Assembly (NCBI GenBank): GCA_015064155.1
Contig: SVST01000004.1
Span: 62,001-126,000 of the forward strand
Direction of reading: 5' to 3'
Length of the DNA: 64,000 bases
Source: Oscillospiraceae bacterium
Lineage (GTDB): Bacteria; Bacillota; Clostridia; Oscillospirales; CAG-272
Shown here: piece by piece, positions 25,933-34,365 of the stretch
How the letters are laid out: every line of letters begins with the position of its first letter
How positions within the stretch are numbered: the stretch's first letter is position 1
Position numbers and translations under genes: made by a program
The notes under the pieces: generated by a model
Database searches by the model: none
The model's input: only the letters and a program-made list of their open reading frames with translations
What the model was told of the DNA's origin: nothing

Positions 25933-27039
25933 ATGGCGAAATACGACGTTGCCGCATACGTTTGGCCTGCATACACGGGAAACGAACCGCGCGCCAGACT
26001 GTTTTGGGAGGAAGGAATCGGTGAATGGCAGACTGTTAAAAATTCGAGTCCCAAGTCAAACGGGTACGTTTGGAACAGAAAACCATTGTGGGGCTACGTA
26101 AACGAAGCCGATCCCTACGTTATGAGTATGCAGATTGATGCTGCGACCGATCATGGAGTAAACGTTTTTATTTACGATTGGTATTGGTATGACAATCGCC
26201 CTTTTCTTGAAAACTGTCTGAACGACGGCTTTCTGAAAGCTCCGAACTGTAACAAAATGAAATTTTACATCATGTGGGCAAATCACGATGCCAATTATCT
26301 GTGGGATATTCGCAATTCCGACAGCTTAAAAGAAACCGTTTGGAACGGAAGTGTTGACCGTGTGCAGTTTGAAACCATCGGAAAGAGATGGATCACTCAA
26401 TACTTTACCAAAGAAAATTACTATAAAATAAACGGAAAACCGGTTGTCAGCATTTACGATATGAAAAATTTCATCGGCGGTCTTGGCGGTGTGGAAGAAG
26501 CCGCACAGGCAATGACGTGGTTGAAGGAGGAAGCCAAAAAAGCCGGTCTTGAAGGGATTCACTTTCAGTTTATCCGTTGGAACGAAAAGGGACAGAATAT
26601 TACCGGTGTTGACGGAAAAACGATTGCAACCACCCCCGAGCTGATAGAAAAAATGGGCTTTGACTCGCTGACACATTATCAGTTCGTTCACTTCGTCAAC
26701 GTCACAAGAGATTACTGTGACATCGTCGGCGATGTGACCAAGGAATGGGATCTCATTCAAGAAGCCTACAATATTCCCTATTACCCGCACGTGTCGATCG
26801 GTTGGGATAACAACCCGAGATTCAAGAGCTTCAAAGATAGAATCATTGAGAATAACACCCCCGAAAATTTTGAAAAGGCACTGCGAGAAGCAAAACGGTT
26901 TGCCAACGAAAACAAGGTATCTCTCATCACCCTGAACAGTTGGAACGAGTGGACCGAAACGAGCTATCTCCAGCCTGATAATCTCTATGGCTACGGCTAT
27001 CTTGAAGCCGTTAAGAGAGTCTTTTCGGAGGATCGCTAA
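25933..27039 (+). CDS. WbsX / GH99-like TIM-barrel glycoside hydrolase
   Basis: 368 residues. VAAYVWPAYTGNEPRARLFW near the start, FIYDWYWYDNRPFLENCL, KMKFYIMWANHD and LNSWNEWTE near the end are hallmarks of the WbsX family (once called glycosyltransferase, now grouped with GH99-like endo-hydrolases). Conserved acidic residues in NEWTE are probable catalytic or structural sites. No signal peptide. Start from AAGGAGG about 9 nt upstream of 25933. Followed 42 bp later by the GH20-like gene, probably one transcript. Confidence 0.87.
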   Translation: MAKYDVAAYVWPAYTGNEPRARLFWEEGIGEWQTVKNSSPKSNGYVWNRKPLWGYVNEADPYVMSMQIDAATDHGVNVFIYDWYWYDNRPFLENCLNDGFLKAPNCNKMKFYIMWANHDANYLWDIRNSDSLKETVWNGSVDRVQFETIGKRWITQYFTKENYYKINGKPVVSIYDMKNFIGGLGGVEEAAQAMTWLKEEAKKAGLEGIHFQFIRWNEKGQNITGVDGKTIATTPELIEKMGFDSLTHYQFVHFVNVTRDYCDIVGDVTKEWDLIQEAYNIPYYPHVSIGWDNNPRFKSFKDRIIENNTPENFEKALREAKRFANENKVSLITLNSWNEWTETSYLQPDNLYGYGYLEAVKRVFSEDR

Positions 27040-27081
27040 ACACACAAAAATCATTTGCTTTATGCAACGGGAGGAATCCGT

Positions 27082-28056
27082 ATGGACAAAAAACGATTTG
27101 TATTTCTGATGCATCTCGGCGGAAATATGTGGCAAAAGCCGGGCAATACCAAGGGCTACAAAAAGGAAAGCATCGATTGGGTTTACCGCGACTATCTGGT
27201 CACCGATGATGCCACTTGGAGAACGGTAACCGATTTTTTGCCGACCCGTAAAATCAATACCCTGCTGATCGATATGGGCGAGGCGGTTGAACTGAAAACC
27301 CACCCCGAGCTGGCGGTAAGGGGCAGTTGGTCGCAAAGGAAGTTCAAGGACGAGCTGAAAAGACTTCGCGAAATCGGTCTTGAGCCGTTACCCAAATTCA
27401 ACTTTTCGGCTTGCCACAACGCGTGGATGAAGGACATGATGTACAAGATCGGCACGAAGGAATACTACGAGTTCTGTCGGGATATCGTCAACGAAGCCTG
27501 CGAGCTGTTCGACGGTCCTGCACTCTTCCACCTCGGCATGGACGAGGAAGACTGGATGTCACAGCACCTCAACGGTCATTCGATCATTGTCACAAAAAGC
27601 CCCGAACAGTTTGCCGAGGATACCCAAAAGCTCTTTGATGTCTGCGCGCAAAACGGCGCAAGACCGTGGATGTGGGCGGGGGTTTCCGCGTTCGATTACT
27701 ACGGCGGTGAACAACGCTTTGCCGAGGCGGTACCAAAGGACGTGGTGCTCTCCAACTACCACTACGGCTCAATCCACGTAGATGCCGACGATATGTACGC
27801 GTCCCCCTCGGTTCTGCACTATAAAAAGCTGGAACAGCTTGGATACGATCAAATTCCCTGCGCCTCCACCTGGTCAGAGCCCACCTGCAATCTGCGTACC
27901 ATGAATTTTGCAAAAAAATATATGGATGATGGAAAGCTTCTCGGATTTCTGAGCGCACCGTGGCACCTGACCATCCCCGAGATGCTTTACGGTCTTTTGC
28001 ACGACGCAACCTGCCAGGGTCTTGCCATTGAAAGGTATTACGGAAAAGAGTCCTAA
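27082..28056 (+). CDS. GH20-like (beta-N-acetylhexosaminidase-type) TIM-barrel hydrolase
   Basis: 324 residues. FHLGMDEED matches the GH20 H-x-G-x-D-E catalytic signature, preceded by LEPLPKFNFSACHNAW and followed by RPWMWAGVSAFDYYG, as on a barrel. The sandwich domain usual in GH20 is absent and there is no signal peptide, so it is a compact cytoplasmic version. It may remove N-acetylhexosamine from imported glycans; substrate unproven. Start by GGGAGGAA upstream of 27082. Confidence 0.75.
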   Translation: MDKKRFVFLMHLGGNMWQKPGNTKGYKKESIDWVYRDYLVTDDATWRTVTDFLPTRKINTLLIDMGEAVELKTHPELAVRGSWSQRKFKDELKRLREIGLEPLPKFNFSACHNAWMKDMMYKIGTKEYYEFCRDIVNEACELFDGPALFHLGMDEEDWMSQHLNGHSIIVTKSPEQFAEDTQKLFDVCAQNGARPWMWAGVSAFDYYGGEQRFAEAVPKDVVLSNYHYGSIHVDADDMYASPSVLHYKKLEQLGYDQIPCASTWSEPTCNLRTMNFAKKYMDDGKLLGFLSAPWHLTIPEMLYGLLHDATCQGLAIERYYGKES

Positions 28057-28104
28057 AGCAACCGCACTGCCCCTTTGAAGAAAGAAACAAAGATCATTTT
28101 CCTA

Positions 28105-28133
28105 TTGACGGTTCTCCCGATATGTTATATAAT
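28105..28133 (+). promoter_or_regulatory. Promoter of CBM9-like gene
   Basis: TTGACG (28105-28110), 17 bp, TATAAT (28128-28133). Confidence 0.8.
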
Positions 28134-28168
28134 GGGGTGACGAAAATTTTCGCACAAGGAGAAATACC

Positions 28169-28777
28169 ATGAATTACTATCAAATAAAAAGAGCAGATCA
28201 AAAGATTGATTGGTCGTCGGTGGCAAGCCTGGAAATAGGCTGCAGATACCTCGATACCCCGCAAAAAATCAAAGCGTTTGCGCAAATTTGTTATAACGAC
28301 GAGGGAATCCAGGTACATCTTTGGTCGGAAAACGACGACGTAAGAGCCGTTGAAGTGGGGCACTTGGGTGCGCCTTACGAGGACAGCTGCCTGGAATTTT
28401 TCTTCGCTCCCATGGAGGGTGACGTTCGATATTTCAACATTGAGTTCAATTCCAACTGCTGCCTATACCTCGGGCTGGGAAGATGCATGGAGGACCATAC
28501 CCGATTGATCCACGAGGAGGAGGGCGCAAATATTCTTTCCCCCAAGGCATCGCTCACCGATACGGGCTGGGAAATTTTTTACACCGTCCCTTACAAATTG
28601 ATCCGCCGATTCTTCCCCGATTTTGAAATCACCAAGGGAAAAACGATTCGCGCAAACTGCTTCAAGTGCGCCGATCTGACAACACCTGCCAACTACCTCT
28701 CGTGGAATCCCGTAGATCCCACCCCCTTTACGTTCCATAAGCCCGAATGCTTCGGTGTGATGGAATTTGATGCATAA
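28169..28777 (+). CDS. CBM9-like carbohydrate-binding protein
   Basis: 202 residues. A beta-rich sequence with DDVRAVEVGHLGAPYEDSCLEFFF and YFNIEFNSNCCLYL, followed by GWEIFYTVPYKLI, matches the family 9-like carbohydrate-binding domain that often occurs as a lone protein in clostridia. No signal peptide or catalytic module. Inferred role: binding of a sugar or glycan linked to the hydrolases just upstream. Downstream lies a MITE-like repeat. Confidence 0.8.
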   Translation: MNYYQIKRADQKIDWSSVASLEIGCRYLDTPQKIKAFAQICYNDEGIQVHLWSENDDVRAVEVGHLGAPYEDSCLEFFFAPMEGDVRYFNIEFNSNCCLYLGLGRCMEDHTRLIHEEEGANILSPKASLTDTGWEIFYTVPYKLIRRFFPDFEITKGKTIRANCFKCADLTTPANYLSWNPVDPTPFTFHKPECFGVMEFDA

Positions 28778-28830
28778 AAGGAAACATGGTCTGTCAAAAA
28801 AAAGGCTAATTCATTACAATAGAACTGCAC

Positions 28831-28958
28831 AAAAAAGCCTCCCCTGTGTAAGGGGAGGTCAGACTATAGACAAAAGGTGTATTCAATCGCACATTGTATA
28901 AAGAACAATCCCTCAGTCGCTTCGCGCCAGCTCCCTTTACACAAGGGAGCCTTTTTTA
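28831..28958. repeat. MITE-like inverted-repeat element
   Basis: About 128 bp with imperfect terminal inverted repeats: the left end begins AAAAAAGCCTCCCCTGTGTA and the reverse complement of the right end reads AAAAAAGGCTCCCTTGTGTA. Each end is itself a small hairpin (CTCCCC...GGGGAG; CTCCCTT...AAGGGAG). It encodes no protein; the internal GGAGCTGGCGCGAAGCGACTGAG segment reads as KGSWREATEG, a string found in many spurious predicted proteins. The rest of the 228-bp gap holds nothing else. Confidence 0.75.
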
Positions 28959-29005
28959 TTCCTTTGTTTGTGCAATTTATCCTGAATGACACAGCCTTTT
29001 TTTGC

Positions 29006-30334
29006 TCAATAGCGGTACTTTTTGCGCAAAGCCACCAAGAAGATGACGCTGACAACTGCAGCCATCAATTCGGCAACAACCACCGACAGCCAGATACCGT
29101 CGGTTCCCAAAATCAAGGGCAATAAAAAAACCGCCGCAATTTGAAATACCAAGGTGCGCAAAAAGGAGATCACTGCCGAAACCAAGCCGTTATTCAGCGC
29201 GGTAAAGAAACCGGAACCGAAAATGGCAAGTCCGCTGAACAAAAACGAAAAGGAATACACCGCGAATCCGCGCAACGTCAGCGTATACAGCTCTTTGTCA
29301 TACCCCACAAAGAGCTGAGAAAGAGGACGGGCGAGCAACTCTCCCAAGCCCAGCATGGCAACCGAAAAAATCGAGATCATCACGATGCTTTTTTTCAAAA
29401 GACTACGCAGCTCGTGATGATTCTGTGCGCCGAAATGAAAGCCGATCACGGGTGCCGTTCCGATGGAATATCCGATAAAAGCGCCGATAAAAATCATGGT
29501 GACGTACATCAAAACACCGTATGCCGCCACGCCGTCCTCGCCGGCATACTTCATCAGCTGAATATTGTACAGCATCCCGACCAGCGACATCGACACGTTG
29601 CTCATCAGCTCCGAGGAGCCGTTGGTGCAGGTTTTCAGCAGTGCCGCACCGTCAAAATTCGTTTTTGTCAAGGAAAGAAGACTGCTGTTGGGACGCGCAA
29701 AATAAATCACGGGAATCAAACCGCCCACAATTTGGCTCAAGCCGGTTGCCACGGCGGCACCGACGATGCCCCAGCGGAATCCGACAATAAAGAGCGCGTC
29801 CAACGCCATGTTCACAACCCCGGCAACCACGGTGGAGGCAAGCCCGAGCTGTGGCTTTTCCGCTGTGACGAAAAAGCTTTGGAACTCCATTTGCAGCATA
29901 AAGCCCGGCAAGGCAACGAGAATGATTCTGCCGTACAGCACGCAATCCGAAAGCATCTCGCCCTCGGCTCCGAGCAATTTCGCAACGGTTGGCAAAAAGA
30001 GAATGCCAAGCACGGCAACCGCCACGCCCACACCGATGGAGATATAGGTCAGCATGGAAAAGAGCCGATTCGCCCGTTTCGTGTCCCCCTCTCCCAGGGT
30101 TTTGGACACCAGCGCACTGCCGCCCGCACCGAACATAAAGCCGAACGTCCCGAGAATCATCAAAAACGGCATGATGAAATTTACCGCCGCAAAGGGGGTC
30201 TTTCCCACGAAATTCGACACGAAAAAGCCGTCCACCACACCGTAGATCGACGTAAAAATCATCATGGCAATCGACGGCAACGTAAAGCGCAGCAGCTTTC
30301 GGTAAGTAAAATGATCAGACAGTTGAATCTTCAT
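29006..30334 (-). CDS. MATE-family multidrug/metabolite exporter
   Basis: 442 residues and about 12 membrane spans in two similar halves. LPSIAMMIFTSIYGVVDGFFVSNFVG begins half one; VAAYGVLMYVTMIFIGAFIGYSIGTAPVIGFHFGAQ lies in half two, both typical of MATE proteins. Sodium or proton antiport of drugs or metabolites is expected. The start at 30334 lacks a good Shine-Dalgarno; 13 nt upstream ends an 18-codon frame with a strong one, so translation may depend on reinitiation. Confidence 0.92.
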   Translation of the reverse strand: MKIQLSDHFTYRKLLRFTLPSIAMMIFTSIYGVVDGFFVSNFVGKTPFAAVNFIMPFLMILGTFGFMFGAGGSALVSKTLGEGDTKRANRLFSMLTYISIGVGVAVAVLGILFLPTVAKLLGAEGEMLSDCVLYGRIILVALPGFMLQMEFQSFFVTAEKPQLGLASTVVAGVVNMALDALFIVGFRWGIVGAAVATGLSQIVGGLIPVIYFARPNSSLLSLTKTNFDGAALLKTCTNGSSELMSNVSMSLVGMLYNIQLMKYAGEDGVAAYGVLMYVTMIFIGAFIGYSIGTAPVIGFHFGAQNHHELRSLLKKSIVMISIFSVAMLGLGELLARPLSQLFVGYDKELYTLTLRGFAVYSFSFLFSGLAIFGSGFFTALNNGLVSAVISFLRTLVFQIAAVFLLPLILGTDGIWLSVVVAELMAAVVSVIFLVALRKKYRY

Positions 30335-30347
30335 GCTTTCAATCCGA

Positions 30348-30401
30348 TCAAGCCTCGTTGATAAAATCATTCTGCATATCTACAACAATCAACAGCTTCA
30401 T
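30348..30401 (-). pseudogene. Remnant or leader frame with isochorismatase-type N-terminus
   Basis: Seventeen codons reading MKLLIVVDMQNDFINEA then stop, with AAGGAGAGG 6 nt upstream. The sequence is the exact style of the start of cysteine hydrolases (nicotinamidase/isochorismatase), whose catalytic Asp is in VVDMQNDF, but the rest of the gene is gone. It lies between the cupin gene and the MATE start, so it may survive as a translated leader. Confidence 0.65.
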
Positions 30402-30420
30402 ATCAAACCTCTCCTTGCAA

Positions 30421-30744
30421 TTATTGTTGCGGTATCACCGCGAAAAAGACGAGATCCTCTTGTTCGTCATTTCGCAGGGTATGCGCGTGTCCCTTGGGAC
30501 AATAGTGAAAATCCCCCGCCGAAAGCTGCTCGGTCTTTCCGTCCATCAAAGCGATCCCTTGTCCCGAAATCACGTACAAAATCTCGCAGGAATCCTCGTG
30601 GGTATGCATTCCGATGGAGCATCCCGTCTTCAGGCAGCCTCTCATAAATCGGTTTGCATCGTTGACCACCATACGCGTACGCAACGCGCCGTCACCGTCC
30701 TTAAAGTGCTCCAAAACCAGCTCTTCCACTCTGTCAAATTTCAT
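30421..30744 (-). CDS. Small cupin-domain protein
   Basis: 107 residues, a single cupin. Motif 1 GMHTHEDSCEILYVISGQG and motif 2 CPKGHAHTLRN supply His/Glu metal ligands. Such proteins serve as sugar-binding, isomerase or sensor units. It overlaps the preceding isomerase gene by 11 bp, pointing to joint action, perhaps on the same sugar. Precise reaction not readable. Confidence 0.85.
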   Translation of the reverse strand: MKFDRVEELVLEHFKDGDGALRTRMVVNDANRFMRGCLKTGCSIGMHTHEDSCEILYVISGQGIALMDGKTEQLSAGDFHYCPKGHAHTLRNDEQEDLVFFAVIPQQ

Positions 30745-31597
30745 GATTCCAAACCTCCCGTATCATGTTCTTCAAAAAATACACCGTTTGCAAAATTTCT
30801 CGGTCATCGCCCAAAAGCTCCAAGGAAACGTCACCGTCGTATCCCGCGCGTTTCAGCTTTTCAAAGCAGTAGCGGAAATCGGTTACGCCCTCGCCAATGG
30901 GACAATCGGTCAGATAGCGTCCCGCACGGCTGACGTACGATCTTTTCTGCGGATCGGGAGAATCGGTTACGCGATAATCCTTGACGTGTACGTGTCTGAT
31001 ATCGGTGAGAAACGCATCGTAAATTTCACGTGCAGAGGCATCGACGAACAAGCCGTTTCCAACGTCCCCGCAAATGCCGACGTTTGAGGAATGACGCTTG
31101 ATTTCGTCGTAAAAGCCCCGTAGCCCCGCCACGCCGTTGAAATAGCAGCCCTGCGGCTCGTACAAGCAAGCCATCCCGCGAGCCGCCGCGGCATCGGCAA
31201 TCTGCACGGCATACGGCAAAACAGCGGCAAGAACCGACTCGTAGGGCACGACAGTCTTCCCGAAATCAAGCCCCGGGACCAACGTGTGATGAATCTTTGG
31301 TGAACCGATATCCGCGGCAAAATCAACCAAGCGCAGCATTTGCGCGGTCGCGGCTTCCACGTCACCCCAAAAAAGATCGACGCACGCCGAAAAGCAGGAC
31401 ACACGCAAGCCGTTTTCGTCCAAAATCCGTTTTACCTCTTTTGCCGTATAACGGTTGCAAACCGAGGCTTCGTCAAGCGGAAGAATCACTAAAAATTCAA
31501 CCGCGCCCAAGCCCAGATCACGCGAATGCCGTGCGGCATATTCCAAACCGCGTGTCTTCAAATCCTTGTAAAAGACACTGTAATTGACAAATTCCAT
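30734..31597 (-). CDS. Sugar phosphate isomerase/epimerase-like TIM-barrel protein (AP endonuclease 2 fold)
   Basis: 287 residues. Xylose-isomerase-like barrel: KIHHTLVPGLDFGKT, CLYEPQGCYFNG, GICGDVGNGLFV, HVHVKDYRV and VSLELLGDD provide the metal-binding Glu/Asp/His set seen in IolE/IolI-type proteins. Probably epimerises or dehydrates a sugar or inositol derivative. Start from AAGGAG about 8 nt upstream. First gene of an operon with the cupin and MATE genes. Confidence 0.87.
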   Translation of the reverse strand: MEFVNYSVFYKDLKTRGLEYAARHSRDLGLGAVEFLVILPLDEASVCNRYTAKEVKRILDENGLRVSCFSACVDLFWGDVEAATAQMLRLVDFAADIGSPKIHHTLVPGLDFGKTVVPYESVLAAVLPYAVQIADAAAARGMACLYEPQGCYFNGVAGLRGFYDEIKRHSSNVGICGDVGNGLFVDASAREIYDAFLTDIRHVHVKDYRVTDSPDPQKRSYVSRAGRYLTDCPIGEGVTDFRYCFEKLKRAGYDGDVSLELLGDDREILQTVYFLKNMIREVWNHEI

Positions 31598-31628
31598 ACG
31601 ACAAGCTCCTTGCAAAATAACTTCCATC

Positions 31629-31657
31629 ATTATATACGCTTCTCTCAAAAAAGTCAA
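31629..31657 (-). promoter_or_regulatory. Promoter of isomerase-cupin-MATE operon
   Basis: Minus strand TTGACT (31657-31652), 17 bp, TATAAT (31634-31629). Its -35 lies 17 bp from the -35 of the divergent promoter. Confidence 0.82.
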
Positions 31658-31674
31658 GTATTCTGTCAAAGTTC

Positions 31675-31703
31675 TTGCTTTTTCCAAAGAAATATGCTAT
31701 AAT
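31675..31703 (+). promoter_or_regulatory. Promoter of second isomerase gene
   Basis: TTGCTT (31675-31680), 17 bp, TATAAT (31698-31703). Confidence 0.78.
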
Positions 31704-31752
31704 ACACAATGAATAAATTGCCGCGCAGACGGCACGGAAAGAGAGAAACGCT

Positions 31753-32601
31753 ATGCAAATCGGAATGACGGCAGGAGCATACACCCCCGATCTATCGGTT
31801 TTTGAAAAGGAACTCCAAACGCTCAAGGAGATCGGCTTTACTTGTATCGATTATCAGGGCTTTATCAACACAAAAACCGAGTTGTTTTCCCTGAACGACG
31901 AGCAGTTTGACGCGTACGTCCTCGCACAAAAGCGCATTCTGGAGAAGGTGGGGATGCGAGCCTATCAAGTGCACGGTCCTTGGCAGTGGCCCGCAAAGGA
32001 CGACACCGAGGAGGGGCGCGCCGAGCGTTTTGAAAAAATGGCAAAATCGATCCGCGGCACGGCTCTCTTGGGAAGTGACCGCATGGTCATACACAACCTC
32101 ATGCCGCAAAAGCGCATCGACACCGATCCCGCAGCCGTCAAGGAGCTGAATGCTATGTTCCTGACAAGGCTTTGCGAGGTTGCAAAGCAATACGCCGTCA
32201 CAATCTGCTTGGAAAACATGCCGTTTGCCTGCCAGTGCCTTGCAAGACCGCGGCAGACGCTCGAATTTGTCAAGTCGTTGGGGCTGGAAAATCTCCGTGT
32301 CTGCCTGGATACGGGGCACGCCGAGGTTGTGGGAACGACCCCTGCCGATGCCGTACGGCTGATCGGAAAGGACTCCCTTTATGCCCTGCACGTACACGAC
32401 ACCGACGGTCTGCGTGACCGACATTGGATCATCGGTGACGGCATCATCGATTGGGAGGATTTCGGCACGGCACTCTATGAAATCGGCTTTGACGGTTGCT
32501 TCTCCATCGAAAGCGTAATTGACGCAACGCTGCCCAAAGCCGAGAAAAGGTCGCAGCTTACACGGCTTTACACAGCAGCATCCAAAATAATCGGGACTTG
32601 A
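31753..32601 (+). CDS. Sugar phosphate isomerase/epimerase-like TIM-barrel protein
   Basis: 282 residues. ICLENMPFACQC, RVCLDTGHAEVVG, LHVHDTDGLRDRH and FSIESVIDA supply the Glu, Asp/His, His and Glu metal ligands of the xylose-isomerase-like barrel. Divergent from another member of the same fold at 30734-31597 but only distantly similar in sequence. Expected to act on a ketose or inositol derivative. A hairpin terminator follows. Confidence 0.88.
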   Translation: MQIGMTAGAYTPDLSVFEKELQTLKEIGFTCIDYQGFINTKTELFSLNDEQFDAYVLAQKRILEKVGMRAYQVHGPWQWPAKDDTEEGRAERFEKMAKSIRGTALLGSDRMVIHNLMPQKRIDTDPAAVKELNAMFLTRLCEVAKQYAVTICLENMPFACQCLARPRQTLEFVKSLGLENLRVCLDTGHAEVVGTTPADAVRLIGKDSLYALHVHDTDGLRDRHWIIGDGIIDWEDFGTALYEIGFDGCFSIESVIDATLPKAEKRSQLTRLYTAASKIIGT

Positions 32602-32640
32602 AACAATCCGATGCTGCGATCCCCCAAAAAGCTGTAAAAA

Positions 32641-32679
32641 AAACACACGTATTTCCGCGCTTTGGAAATGCGTGTGTTT
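32641..32679. terminator. Bidirectional terminator, GCGCTTT-loop family copy 1
   Basis: Arms AAACACACGTATTTCC and GGAAATGCGTGTGTTT around loop GCGCTTT, between convergent isomerase and rnhA genes. The same loop and core stem recur at 40584-40626. Confidence 0.85.
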
Positions 32680-32706
32680 TCTATCTTGTTTCCTGCTTCA
32701 ATATAC

Positions 32707-33150
32707 TTACGGTTCCGGAAAGGAATCGGCAAATGCAGTTGCCAGCTTGTCGCAACGCTCGTTGTAGGGGTGTCCGTCATGCCCCTTTACCCAAACGAAT
32801 TCCACCTCGTGCTTTGCCAAAAGTGCTAAAAGGCGCTCCCAGAGATCGGGATTGAGTGCCGGTGATTTGTCCGCCTTTTTCCAGCCCTTTGCGCGCCACG
32901 ACTCCGCCCATCCCTTTGTGATTGCATCCACCAGATATTTGGAATCCGAGGTCAGGGTCACACGGCACGGCTCACGCAACGCAGCCAAAGCCGAAATTGC
33001 CGCCACCAGCTCCATGCGGTTGTTGGTGGTCATTGCTTCGCCGCCCGACAGCTCCTTTTCCACACCGTTATACACCAAAACCGCCCCCCAGCCGCCCCGT
33101 CCGGGATTGCCTCGGCAGGCACCGTCGGTATAGATCGCCACGTGCTTCAT
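32707..33150 (-). CDS. rnhA: Ribonuclease HI
   Basis: 147 residues, normal size. Active-site carboxylates appear in [29 protein letters not shown] and [11 protein letters not shown] (Asp-Glu-Asp-Asp). It cuts RNA in RNA:DNA hybrids. Start 33150 chosen by AAAGGAGA upstream and by family length; the frame is open for 23 further codons that cross the 5' leader. Confidence 0.95.
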   Translation of the reverse strand: MKHVAIYTDGACRGNPGRGGWGAVLVYNGVEKELSGGEAMTTNNRMELVAAISALAALREPCRVTLTSDSKYLVDAITKGWAESWRAKGWKKADKSPALNPDLWERLLALLAKHEVEFVWVKGHDGHPYNERCDKLATAFADSFPEP

Positions 33151-33190
33151 CGTCCGTTCTCCTTTCTCGGTCTTTGATTCGTCCTTTTGT

Positions 33191-33219
33191 ATTATACCGC
33201 ATTTTCTTGCTTTTTTCAA
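33191..33219 (-). promoter_or_regulatory. Promoter of rnhA
   Basis: Minus strand TTGAAA (33219-33214), 17 bp, TATAAT (33196-33191). Confidence 0.8.
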
Positions 33220-33248
33220 CCGTCTTTTCTCTTTTTTTCTAAAACATC

Positions 33249-33277
33249 TTGATTATTTGTGAACTTTCGTTTATAAT
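33249..33277 (+). promoter_or_regulatory. Promoter of acyltransferase-like gene
   Basis: TTGATT (33249-33254), 17 bp, TATAAT (33272-33277). Confidence 0.75.
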
Positions 33278-33335
33278 AGAGGTAAGTATGGGCTTTTCGT
33301 CACACGACACTATTTTTTGAAAAGGAACTGTATCT

Positions 33336-34226
33336 ATGGCTGAGAAAAAGAAAAGACGTTACCGCCTTGGGGATCGCTCGGACGGTTATCGGTTGAGAAC
33401 CATCAACCCCATGAATAAATTCATGCCCTATATCATGCCGCAACGGTGCGATGCCTGCAATACCTACGCGGATATGTTTGACATCACCAAAACCGACCGC
33501 TTCTGCCGCGAAAAGGTAAAGGAAGGAAAAACCAACTTCGGATTTCTGCACGTGATGCTGGGCGCATACGTTCGTACCATCTCACAGCGTCCCGGAATCA
33601 ACCGATTCGTCAGCGGTCAAAAAATCTACGCACGCAAGGATATCCAAATCTCGATGGCTGTGAAAAAAACCATGTCAATCGATGCCCCCGATACCATGAT
33701 TAAGGTGCGCTTCAATCCCGACGATACCATCGACGAGATCTATGAAAAATTTAATGCCGCCGTTACCGAGGTCACCTCAAAGCCCGATGACAAATCGTCC
33801 TTTGATCGCTTGAACAAGGTGCTCTCGCTCATTCCCGGGCTTCTCTGCCGTTGGACCGTAAAGTTTCTCAATTTTTTGGATTATTTCGGTCTGCTGCCCA
33901 AAAAGCTGCTGTGGCTCAGCCCGTTCCACGGCTCTATGATTATCACCAGCATGGGCTCCTTGGGAATTCGTCCCATCTACCACCATATCTATAATTTCGG
34001 TAACCTGCCCGTCTTCATTGCCTACGGAGGACGCCGTTCGGTGGTTTCCTGCGATCGCGACGGTAAGGTTTCCACTAAAAAGTACATCGAAATGAAGGTG
34101 GTTACCGACGAGCGTATCTGCGACGGTTACTATTACGCGTCGGCATTCAAGCTGATCCGCCGCTACGTCGAAAACCCCGAGCTGCTTGAGGTCAAGCCCG
34201 AACAGGTATTTGAGGATATCGACTGA
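33336..34226 (+). CDS. Orphan 2-oxoacid dehydrogenase acyltransferase (E2 catalytic domain)-like protein
   Basis: 296 residues. The fold is that of the E2/chloramphenicol acetyltransferase catalytic domain, with FHGSMIITSMGSLGIRPIYHH and a late DERICDGYYYASAF, which aligns to the HxxxDG active-site motif. The usual His is Glu here, so classical acyl transfer is doubtful. There is no lipoyl or subunit-binding domain and no E1 or E3 gene nearby. Function unknown; possibly a non-catalytic or altered-specificity acyltransferase. Followed by a clear terminator. Confidence 0.75.
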   Translation: MAEKKKRRYRLGDRSDGYRLRTINPMNKFMPYIMPQRCDACNTYADMFDITKTDRFCREKVKEGKTNFGFLHVMLGAYVRTISQRPGINRFVSGQKIYARKDIQISMAVKKTMSIDAPDTMIKVRFNPDDTIDEIYEKFNAAVTEVTSKPDDKSSFDRLNKVLSLIPGLLCRWTVKFLNFLDYFGLLPKKLLWLSPFHGSMIITSMGSLGIRPIYHHIYNFGNLPVFIAYGGRRSVVSCDRDGKVSTKKYIEMKVVTDERICDGYYYASAFKLIRRYVENPELLEVKPEQVFEDID

Positions 34227-34231
34227 GCATC

Positions 34232-34266
34232 AAACGAACCGCTGAAGCTCTTTGGCGGTTCGTTTT
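34232..34266 (+). terminator. Terminator after acyltransferase-like gene
   Basis: Arms AAACGAACCGC and GCGGTTCGTTT, followed by TATTTG. Confidence 0.85.
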
Positions 34267-34301
34267 ATTTGAAAAAGATTGTTAAAAAAAATCAAAACCT
34301 C

Positions 34302-34330
34302 TTGACGGAAGCGTTAAAATCCATTATAAT
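34302..34330 (+). promoter_or_regulatory. Promoter of ROK kinase gene
   Basis: TTGACG (34302-34307), 17 bp, TATAAT (34325-34330). Confidence 0.85.
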
Positions 34331-34365
34331 GTGGATAGTACTTTTTCCAAGGAAAGGATATTCTT

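Noticed and set aside
28864-29055. Small protein gene in the spacer next to the MATE gene
   Set aside because: Its translation comes from the MITE-like repeat (KGSWREATEG) and has no ribosome site.
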